NCBI GenBank assembly: GCA_024742355.1
Contig: JANSYM010000001.1
Span: 1-64,000, forward strand
Origin: Hyphomonadaceae bacterium
Lineage (GTDB): Bacteria; Pseudomonadota; Alphaproteobacteria; Caulobacterales; Hyphomonadaceae
Reading direction: 5' to 3'
Length of the DNA stretch: 64,000 bases
The notes under the pieces are model-generated. The model saw only the letters and a list, made by a program, of their open reading frames with translations. It was not told where the DNA came from and did not search any database. The position numbers and the translations under genes are program-made. Below, in pieces: positions 43,188-50,280 of this stretch; the first letter of the stretch is position 1, and each line of letters starts with the position of its first letter.

Positions 43188-43964
43188 TCAGACCGCCCAG
43201 CCAAAGTGCAGCGCTGCAATGCCGCCAGAGAAATTTGTGATCGAGACGTTCGAGAAACCCGCCTGCTCGATTTCGGCTTTGAAGGTCTCCTGATCCGGGA
43301 ATTGCCGGATGCTTTCGACCAGATATTGATAGCTGTCCCGGTCGCCTGTCACGACCTTGCCAACCGCCGGAATGACATTGAAGCTGTAGGCGTCATAGGC
43401 CTTTTGTAGCATCGGTGCGGTCATCTGGCTGAATTCCAGAACGGCGAGGCGCCCGCCCGGTTTCAGGACACGCTTGAATTCTCTCAGACCGGCCAGCCGG
43501 TCAGCGAAATTGCGAATGCCGAAACTGATGGTCAGGGCATCGAAACTGCGATCGGGATAAGGCAGGGCAGTGCCATCGGCGCAGACCCAGTCCAGACGGT
43601 CGCCCCATTCAGCATTGTCGCTGCGGGCTTTTCCGGCCTCAAGCATGGCATCATTGATGTCACAGACAATCGCCGTGGCGACGCGCGTGTCGCGGCGCCG
43701 CTTGCCGGCTTCATCTGCGAGACTGAGAAAGGCCCGGGCCAGTTCGCCGGTGCCGCCGGCGACGTCGAGATGACGCTCGCCCGGCTGCGGATTAACCCGG
43801 TTCATCGTGTCATGCTTCCACAAGCGGTGGACGCCCGCGGACATGAAATCATTCATCACGTCATACTTGGACGCGACCGAGCGGAACACGCCTTTGACCC
43901 GGTCGACTTTCTCGTCCGGGGTGACCTCTTCAAAGCCAAATGAAACCGTGTCTTGCTCGCTCAT
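43188..43964 (-). CDS. ubiE: Ubiquinone/menaquinone C-methyltransferase UbiE
   Basis: A 258-residue methyltransferase. The family start FGFEEVTPDEKVDRVKGVF and YDVMNDFMSAGVHRLWK are unmistakable. SAM binding is at HLDVAGGTGELA, and the conserved SFGIRNFADR follows motif II. It performs the C2 (ubiquinone) methylation. I use ATG 43964 (MSEQD); an ATG at 43973 would add three residues. Confidence 0.95.
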   Translation of the reverse strand: MSEQDTVSFGFEEVTPDEKVDRVKGVFRSVASKYDVMNDFMSAGVHRLWKHDTMNRVNPQPGERHLDVAGGTGELARAFLSLADEAGKRRRDTRVATAIVCDINDAMLEAGKARSDNAEWGDRLDWVCADGTALPYPDRSFDALTISFGIRNFADRLAGLREFKRVLKPGGRLAVLEFSQMTAPMLQKAYDAYSFNVIPAVGKVVTGDRDSYQYLVESIRQFPDQETFKAEIEQAGFSNVSITNFSGGIAALHFGWAV

Positions 43965-44071
43965 GCAGCACATCTAAGCAGAGATGTCTTAAAGAGCCAT
44001 GCGCAGAGGTGTCGCGGAACTGTAAATTCTATGCCCTAATTCGCCCGCATTTAATGTGTTTTCTGCCCGGT

Positions 44072-45043
44072 ATGGGAGTGAGGACGCACGCGGTCGGCCT
44101 GTTCAAGGCCATTAATCGGGACGCCAGACATTGGCAGATCCTGGCGCTGTTCGGCCTGTTCTGTATCTCCTTCACCACCAGTGACTTTTCCGCTCGTCCG
44201 CTTGCGCTGATCGCGGCCATCATTGGCGCCACGTCGGCGCAGCTTGCCGGCACCGTCTGGGTCAACGCCCGCAAGGAAGAGCGCCGGGCCAAGTCGGGCA
44301 GCTATTGGCGCGGATCGAGCCTCGAAGCTGGCGCAGTGGGCTGGCTCGCAGACTTCCAGTGGAAGTCGGCGCTGATCACATCACTCTCCTTGTCGATCCT
44401 GTTGCGCGCCAGTTCGCTCTGGTTCTGGCTCGCGGCCGGCTTCATCGCCATTTCGGCCAAATTCCTGATCCGCTATCGCGGCAAGCATATTTTCAATCCG
44501 GCCTGCATTGGGATCGTCACGGTCAGCCTGATCGGTGGGTCTGCGGCCTGGGTCTCGCCCGGCCAGTGGGGGCAGGCGCCGATATTTGCCGCCTTCGCCA
44601 TCGGATTTGCCGCGCTGGTCCTGTCCAGCGCCAAGCGGCTCGATATCGCGCTGGGCTTCCTGATCGGCTTTGCTGCGATGCTTTTCGGCCGCGCCTTCTA
44701 TCTCGGCGACCCGATGGCCATTCCGATCCATCAGATGCAATCGGGCGCCTTGCTGGTTTTTGCCTTCTTCATGATTACCGATCCGCGCTCGACGCCGGAT
44801 TCGCGGCTGGCGCGGCTCCTGTTTGCATTCGCGGTCTCGGCCCTCGCGGCCTGGCTCAGCTGGGAGCATCATATTCGCGGTCCCATGCTTTACGCCCTGG
44901 CGGGGCTGGCCCTCCTCACCCCTGTTCTGGATCGCGTGCTACCGGCGCGCCGGTTTGAATGGATCTCCAAAAAGGAAACCTCAGATGACCCTGAAACACC
45001 TCGCGGGGGCCTGCGCCCTCGGCCTCACATCGTTCGCGCTTAG
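44072..45043 (+). CDS. RnfD/NqrB-like membrane protein without a flavin-attachment threonine
   Basis: A 323-residue polytopic protein. HIFNPACIGIVTVSLIGG and QSGALLVFAFFMITDPRSTP match the RnfD/NqrB family. In true RnfD the second motif is SGAT with the Thr that covalently carries FMN; here S224-G225-A226 is followed by Leu227, so that attachment is absent. No other rnf genes are in the window. The start is uncertain: ATG 44072 is used, ATG 44054 is also possible, and no strong ribosome binding site is seen. It overlaps the DUF2330 gene by 59 bases. Confidence 0.75.
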   Translation: MGVRTHAVGLFKAINRDARHWQILALFGLFCISFTTSDFSARPLALIAAIIGATSAQLAGTVWVNARKEERRAKSGSYWRGSSLEAGAVGWLADFQWKSALITSLSLSILLRASSLWFWLAAGFIAISAKFLIRYRGKHIFNPACIGIVTVSLIGGSAAWVSPGQWGQAPIFAAFAIGFAALVLSSAKRLDIALGFLIGFAAMLFGRAFYLGDPMAIPIHQMQSGALLVFAFFMITDPRSTPDSRLARLLFAFAVSALAAWLSWEHHIRGPMLYALAGLALLTPVLDRVLPARRFEWISKKETSDDPETPRGGLRPRPHIVRA

Positions 45044-46382
45044 CGCGCCAGCGGCCTCAGCCTTTTGCGGCTTCTATGTCGCCAAGGCCGACACGGACCT
45101 GTTCAATGACGCTTCGAAAGTGGTGCTGGTGCGCGATGATGAGCGCACGGTGATCACCATGGCCTCAGACTATCGCGGCGAGGCCAGCGAGTTCGCCATG
45201 GTCGTGCCGGTCGTCGATATACCGGAGCGCGAGCAGATCAATGTCGCCAACCCCGCTCTGGTCGATCATCTCGACGAATACACCGCCCCGCGCCTGGTCG
45301 AGTATTATGACGAGAACCCGTGCGAGATGCGCTATCGCCGCATGGAGTCTGTCGCTATGTCGGCGCCGCCGCAACCGATGATGGAAGAGGCAGAAATGGA
45401 TGCCGATGATCTCGGCGTCACCATCGAAGCCGAATATGAGGTTGGCGAATATGACATCCTCATCCTTTCGGCTGAAGAGAGCGACGGCCTGATCACCTGG
45501 CTGAACCAGAATGAGTATCGCATCCCGGATGGCGCAGAAGAGGTTGTTGGCGCCTATCTCAAACGTGGAATGAAATTCTTCGTCGCAAAGGTGAACCTGG
45601 AGCGCCATGACGGCTCGTCCATGCTGCGCCCGATCCAGGTCGCGTATGAGGATGATGATTTCATGCTGCCGATCCGCCTCGGGACTGTGAACGCCGAAGG
45701 CAAGCAGGAGCTGTTCGTGTTCGCGATCACCCGCAAGGGCCGGGTCGAGACGACCAATTACAAGACGGTGAAACTACCTTCCAACATGGATGTGCCGATC
45801 TTCGTGAAGGACGAGTTTGGCGAGTTCTACAAAGCCATGTTCGAGCATCAGACCGAGAAAGAAAACGGCAAGGCTGTGTTCATGGAATATGCCTGGGACA
45901 TGTCCTGGTGCGACCCGTGCGCCGCCAATCCGCTGTCACGCTCCGAACTGCGCGAACTCGGCGTGATGTGGCTGGATGAAGGCCAGCAAGGCGACATCCA
46001 GCCAATGCCGCGCCCCGGCATTCGTCCCGGACCGCAGCCGGTGGACGCATTCGTCACCCGCCTGCACGTGCGCTATGATGGCCAATCCTTCCCGGAAGAC
46101 CTGAATTTCCAGGTCACTGGCGACCGCGAAAACTATCAGGGCCGCTATGTCCTGCGTCATCCATGGCGCGGCGATTATGGCCAATGCGAGGAAGCCGGTC
46201 AGTATGCGGAAACCCTGGTATCACGCTGGGACGAGGAAGCCGAAAGCCTGGCCAGACTGACCGGTTGGGAACTGGCCGAGATCAAGCAGAAAATGGCCGA
46301 TGGCGGTTTTTCTGCCAGCGCAGTGGGCGTATCCGAACCAAAGCCGAAAAAGAACTGGTGGCAACGTCTCTGGGGCAATTGA
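44985..46382 (+). CDS. Secreted DUF2330 protein
   Basis: A 465-residue protein with a signal peptide (about 1-26, ending ASA followed by FCGFYVAKAD). The next ~290 residues carry the DUF2330 features: SKVVLVRDDERTVITMASD, AMVVPVVDIP and DILILSAEESDGLITWLNQ. A C-terminal part has WCDPCAANPLS, a CxxC that could be redox-active or bind metal. The last residues WWQRLWGN are Trp-rich and amphipathic. The ATG at 44985 follows AAAGGA. The overlap with the RnfD-like gene suggests strict co-translation and a joint membrane/periplasm role. Confidence 0.83.
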   Translation: MTLKHLAGACALGLTSFALSAPAASAFCGFYVAKADTDLFNDASKVVLVRDDERTVITMASDYRGEASEFAMVVPVVDIPEREQINVANPALVDHLDEYTAPRLVEYYDENPCEMRYRRMESVAMSAPPQPMMEEAEMDADDLGVTIEAEYEVGEYDILILSAEESDGLITWLNQNEYRIPDGAEEVVGAYLKRGMKFFVAKVNLERHDGSSMLRPIQVAYEDDDFMLPIRLGTVNAEGKQELFVFAITRKGRVETTNYKTVKLPSNMDVPIFVKDEFGEFYKAMFEHQTEKENGKAVFMEYAWDMSWCDPCAANPLSRSELRELGVMWLDEGQQGDIQPMPRPGIRPGPQPVDAFVTRLHVRYDGQSFPEDLNFQVTGDRENYQGRYVLRHPWRGDYGQCEEAGQYAETLVSRWDEEAESLARLTGWELAEIKQKMADGGFSASAVGVSEPKPKKNWWQRLWGN

Positions 46383-46475
46383 TGCAGCAACCGATGGTTG
46401 TGAATGCAACTAAAACCCTCGTAAAAACAGGGCATAGTTCCGGTCCGATTTAGAGGTTTTTGTAATACATTTGCG

Positions 46476-46499
46476 TTACGACCCTGGTCAGGGACGTAA
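46476..46499. promoter_or_regulatory. 24-bp palindrome over the pilin ribosome binding site
   Basis: TTACG-A-CCCTG-GT-CAGGG-A-CGTAA is symmetric except for the A/A mismatch and the GT centre. It ends two bases before the ATG at 46502 and includes the SD-like AGGGA. It could be a repressor operator or, as RNA, a hairpin that hides the ribosome binding site. Confidence 0.65.
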
Positions 46500-46501
46500 A
46501 C

Positions 46502-46744
46502 ATGTATACACGCCGAGACCTTCTGATTGGACCGGCTCCTCAGACCGAGGAGGATGGCGATCTATTGTCATCCGAAAGCGGCGCTGCGGCGATCGAGTTT
46601 GGCCTGATCGCCTCTTTGATCGCCATTGTCCTGACCGCCTCCCTGACCCGGCTCGGCAAGCGCCAGCGTCGCAATTACAATTGCGTCAAGCGCGCCATGC
46701 GCGGCAAGGACGCGAACCGATTCTGCAAGAAGCGCGGGGCCTGA
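46502..46744 (+). CDS. Solitary Flp-family type IVb pilin-like protein
   Basis: An 80-residue protein. The central SESGAAAIEFGLIASLIAIV matches the cleavage site and hydrophobic spine of Flp pilins: prepilin peptidase would cut before the Glu-containing spine, leaving a long 25-residue-plus leader. The C-terminal part is short, basic and holds two Cys residues. Tad assembly genes are absent from the window, so assembly depends on machinery elsewhere or the protein is a pseudopilin. Its translation start is covered by a palindrome. Confidence 0.78.
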   Translation: MYTRRDLLIGPAPQTEEDGDLLSSESGAAAIEFGLIASLIAIVLTASLTRLGKRQRRNYNCVKRAMRGKDANRFCKKRGA

Positions 46745-46747
46745 GCC

Positions 46748-47593
46748 TTAGCGTTGGCAGGTGCTGCAAAAGAAGCTGGATCGGCCTGATTGGACGGTGC
46801 GCTTGATTTCTGCACCGCACGTGTCGCAAGCCGCACCCTCCCGGTCATAGACGTGGAAGTGTTTCTGGAAATAGCCAAGCTCGCCGCTGGCGCTGGCAAA
46901 ATCCGAGATTGATGACCCTCCGGCGGCAATGGCTTCGGCGATCACGTCATTTATCGCAGGAGCAAGGCGCTCGGCGCGCTTACCGGCCACGGAATGCGCT
47001 TTGCGGCGCGGGCTGATGCCGGATCGGAACAGGGCCTCACAGACATAGATATTGCCCAGCCCGGCAATCACGGCCTGATCGAGCAGGGCCGCTTTGATCG
47101 GGGCGGCTTTCCCGCGCAAGGCGTCGCTCAAATAGGCCGCGTTGAAACGGTTGGATAGCGGTTCCGGGCCAAGATGCTCAATCCGGGGATAGACGTCCAA
47201 TTGATCTGTCGGCCAGAGCTCCATGAACCCGAATCGTCGCGGATCATTATAAGTGACGGTAGCGCCGTCTTCCATGTGGAACACGACATGATCATGCGCG
47301 GGATTGGTGCCCGGGTCGTGCTCGAAATCTGCGGTCGCGGCGCTGTTCACGGTAAACCGGCCCGACATGCCGAGATGCATGATCAGGACCTCATCCGTGG
47401 ACAGCTCCGTCACCAGAAACTTGGCGCGGCGGCCCATCTGGGTGATTTGCGCCCCTTCAACCCGTTCCCGGAACCGCTCGGGAAACGGAAACCGAAGATC
47501 GGCGCGATTGACCTCAAGGCGTTCAATACGCTTGCCTTGCATGGCGGGCGACAAGCCGCGGCGGACGGTTTCGACTTCAGGCAGTTCAGGCAT
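46748..47593 (-). CDS. mutM: Formamidopyrimidine-DNA glycosylase
   Basis: A 281-residue DNA repair enzyme. The start MPELPEVETVRRGL supplies Pro2 as the catalytic nucleophile and Glu3, after Met removal. GRRAKFLV holds the conserved Lys near 58. The C-terminal zinc finger is CDTCGAEIKRTVQSGR through CSTC. It excises oxidised purines such as 8-oxoguanine. I start at 47593 because Pro must follow Met; the longer frame to 47644 is rejected. mutM is usually directly next to ubiE in alphaproteobacteria, but here three plus-strand genes intervene. Confidence 0.95.
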   Translation of the reverse strand: MPELPEVETVRRGLSPAMQGKRIERLEVNRADLRFPFPERFRERVEGAQITQMGRRAKFLVTELSTDEVLIMHLGMSGRFTVNSAATADFEHDPGTNPAHDHVVFHMEDGATVTYNDPRRFGFMELWPTDQLDVYPRIEHLGPEPLSNRFNAAYLSDALRGKAAPIKAALLDQAVIAGLGNIYVCEALFRSGISPRRKAHSVAGKRAERLAPAINDVIAEAIAAGGSSISDFASASGELGYFQKHFHVYDREGAACDTCGAEIKRTVQSGRSSFFCSTCQR

Positions 47594-47672
47594 CGAATGC
47601 AGGTAGAGGCGCTGGCCGCTTCGAGCAAGCCGGCCTGCTGACAAATCAGGTCAGGAGCTGCGTGCGGGGTGC

Positions 47673-49316
47673 CTAATTCGGCACCAGGCGGCCATACACT
47701 GCGCCATACTCACCATTGGTCGAGGAATCATTGGTGTTTACGGTCGGAAATGGACTTGAGCCAGCTGCGCCAGCGATTCCGAGAATGTCCGCCGAGCTGA
47801 CATCAACATCTGAAAGTCGATCGTCGCCGGTTCCGCCGACATAGGTGAAATCAAGTATGCTGCCCAGATCCGCGGCCCATCGGACCAGAATGCCATCCTC
47901 ACCGCCGCCGAGAAAGGACTGATACGAATTGCTGTTGGCGGGCAGGTTTGCCGATCTGCTTGCGCCGGTGGTGACCAGCGAGCCATCGCTCAGCGTGTCT
48001 ATTCCTTCTAACCCATCGGCGCCCGTACCGCCAAAATAGGAGGACGCGACAAGGCTGCTGCCATCGGCTGACAAGATCGAAATAAAGCCGTCAGCGCCGC
48101 CGCCATTATATGCCGTCCTGAAGGCGCCAGTGCTGGTCGGAAAATCTCTCGACACGGTTGCACCGGCGATGACAGGTCTGCCCTGTCCATCAATCGTCAA
48201 ACCGTGCGTTTCCATGAACTCGTTATTGGAGCCACCGAGATAAGTCATCCAGTCGAGACTGAGATTGCTGGCAATTTTGGCAACCACCATATCAACGCCG
48301 CCGCCAATATTTGGCTGAACCGCGTTGGCGGTCGTAGGCACGTTCGCCGCATTCTCGTTGAAGACAATATAGGTGCCTGCATACACGCCATTGTTCTCGA
48401 TAACTTTGAGCGCCGAGATGGGCTCGATAAAGCCTGTGCTCGAGCCTCCCAGATAGGTGGCGTAATCGACGCTGGATCCATTTTCGGAGAGGATCGCATA
48501 GACGGCATCAGCGGAGCCCTGTCGGCTCCCACGAATTGCATTTCCGGTGATATGGGGAATGGTTTCCTGGGCGACGAAGCCGATATGCGCGCGGCCCTGG
48601 GAATCAACGTCCAGACCGCGGACAAAACCGGGGCCTGACCCCCCGAAATAAGTTGCCCAGCGCAAGCTTCGCCCATCCATGGAGAATTTGGCGACAAACC
48701 CATCCTGTTGGCCGTATAGGCTATTGGCAGCGCTATCGCCGCCAAAACTGGTCTGCAACGCGCCTGCGGTGGTCGGCATGCCTGGGCCGGCGCGTCCGGC
48801 GATAATGATGCCTGGATTGGGCCCGTTTTCGTCAATCTCGATGGCATATGCGCGTTCATAGTTCGGGCCACCAAAAGCCGTCGTCCATTGCAATTGACCG
48901 GCTGCGTTGAATTTGGCGATGAAGGCGTCGAGTGGCCCTTCATTACCGAGCGCGGTTCCGCCTGTGGCCTGGAAACTCGTGTCATATGCGTTCGCGTCGG
49001 GAAACGGAAAATCGCTGGAGCCAAATCCGCCGGCCACATACATCGCGCCCGTGCTGTCAAACGCCACACTTCGCGACATTTCCTGGCGTCCTGCTCCGGA
49101 GGCGCCATCCAACATGCCAAGCGTGGAAACGTCAAAACTCGTGATTCCGCTTGGGGGCGGTGGTGGAGGTGGGGGCGGAGGAGGAGGTGGTGGTGGTGGT
49201 GAGACGGGTCCGCCCGAAACGGGTGGGGCGGATGCGCCGCCTCCGCCGCCACCGCATGCTGCGACTGACAGGATCAGCGCCAGCGCCGTGGTTTTGACTA
49301 GCGTGTCGAACAACAT
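47673..49316 (-). CDS. Large beta-propeller-like lipoprotein with poly-Gly and poly-Pro linker
   Basis: A 547-residue protein. A lipoprotein signal ends with the lipobox SVAAC (Cys near 19), followed by six Gly residues and a run of about 16 Pro. The rest is built of SBBP-like repeats with YFGG, YLGGS or FGG at regular intervals of about 50-60 residues (for example ATYFGGSG, ATYLGGSS, MTYLGGSN, SSYFGGTG). Such repeats form beta-propellers on the cell surface. The ATG at 49316 follows AAGGGA; a longer start at 49364 is possible. Function unknown. Confidence 0.82.
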   Translation of the reverse strand: MLFDTLVKTTALALILSVAACGGGGGGASAPPVSGGPVSPPPPPPPPPPPPPPPPSGITSFDVSTLGMLDGASGAGRQEMSRSVAFDSTGAMYVAGGFGSSDFPFPDANAYDTSFQATGGTALGNEGPLDAFIAKFNAAGQLQWTTAFGGPNYERAYAIEIDENGPNPGIIIAGRAGPGMPTTAGALQTSFGGDSAANSLYGQQDGFVAKFSMDGRSLRWATYFGGSGPGFVRGLDVDSQGRAHIGFVAQETIPHITGNAIRGSRQGSADAVYAILSENGSSVDYATYLGGSSTGFIEPISALKVIENNGVYAGTYIVFNENAANVPTTANAVQPNIGGGVDMVVAKIASNLSLDWMTYLGGSNNEFMETHGLTIDGQGRPVIAGATVSRDFPTSTGAFRTAYNGGGADGFISILSADGSSLVASSYFGGTGADGLEGIDTLSDGSLVTTGASRSANLPANSNSYQSFLGGGEDGILVRWAADLGSILDFTYVGGTGDDRLSDVDVSSADILGIAGAAGSSPFPTVNTNDSSTNGEYGAVYGRLVPN

Positions 49317-49536
49317 GGAATTGGTCCCTTCGCGATCATTCTGGCTCGCGTTCGTATTTCCCATAACGTCCTGAGAAGGCAGGTCGAGAGGTTACGATCA
49401 TCCTAATGCAAAATTAATATGAACCTTACCGGAACAGACCGTGGGCGGTTTTTCTATTAAAATTCAATACGCTTGACAGAGGCCGAAGGGCTGCTGCAGT
49501 TGCTTGAGACACGCGAATTTGAATGGGGTGAGCAGA

Positions 49537-50118
49537 GTGCTGAAACTGGTGTCACATAAATACGTGATCTGGACGTTGCTGACTGTTCCAGTGGTTTGGC
49601 TCGCCTACAATCAGAAATTCAACCAGCCGTCGCCGGGCGCGTTCTTCTATTGGACAGGTGTCCTCAGTGGCCTGTTCGCCATTGCCAGCCTGGCGATCAC
49701 GCCGATCACGCGGACCTTCAAATCCATGCCGGGTCGCAATTGGTTGATCCGGCAGCGCCGTTATCTCGGCCTGTCCGCATTTGGTTATGTGATCGCGCAT
49801 ACGGCCTGGTGGGCCTACAAAGCGCCAATGCAGCGTATAATGTCCAGTTTCTGGGACCCGGTCCTGACCATCGCCTGGGTCAATCTGGTGATCTATCTCG
49901 CCCTCGCACTGACCTCGAATGACTGGAGCGTCCGAAAAATGGGACCGAACTGGAAAAAGCTGCAAAGCTGGACCTATTTCGGAACTTTTCTAGGCTTGTT
50001 GCATTGGTTCTGGGCGATGAGTTTCCCGGTTAATGATACAGTGTTGTACGGCGGTCTGTTCATTTTGCTCATGCTCTACCGTGTGGTTCAGCGCCGGTCA
50101 TCAGTGGCCGGATCGTGA
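49537..50118 (+). CDS. MsrQ/ferric-reductase-like heme membrane protein
   Basis: A 193-residue protein with about five or six helices. The region RRYLGLSAFGYVIAHTAWW and the later WTYFGTFLGLLHWFW match the FRD/MsrQ family, with His residues suited to heme b. MsrQ passes quinone electrons to the periplasmic methionine-sulfoxide reductase MsrP, but no msrP is adjacent. The start is uncertain: I use GTG 49537 behind GGGGTGAG at 49525-49532; the frame is open back to a TTG at 49504. Confidence 0.72.
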   Translation: MLKLVSHKYVIWTLLTVPVVWLAYNQKFNQPSPGAFFYWTGVLSGLFAIASLAITPITRTFKSMPGRNWLIRQRRYLGLSAFGYVIAHTAWWAYKAPMQRIMSSFWDPVLTIAWVNLVIYLALALTSNDWSVRKMGPNWKKLQSWTYFGTFLGLLHWFWAMSFPVNDTVLYGGLFILLMLYRVVQRRSSVAGS

Positions 50119-50280
50119 TCGCCGTTCGAGCGCGGCGCCGATGCGACGTGGCATTCCAGCAGGCTTTGGCGAGGATTTTGCACCGTCCGGTTAAATGAGT
50201 GGGAGATGAGGTGACACAGCATTACTCAACACCGAATGATGGACAGATAGACCGGCCAAGGTCCGACTTTGGGGGGCTGC

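Noticed and set aside
48245-49252. 335-codon alternate frame inside the propeller lipoprotein gene
   Set aside because: Same-strand shadow of the repeat-rich gene; His/Pro-rich composition and no start signal.
49438-49456. Terminator-like ACCG-TGGG-CGGTTTTT
   Set aside because: The stem is only four bases, and no plus-strand gene ends upstream of it.
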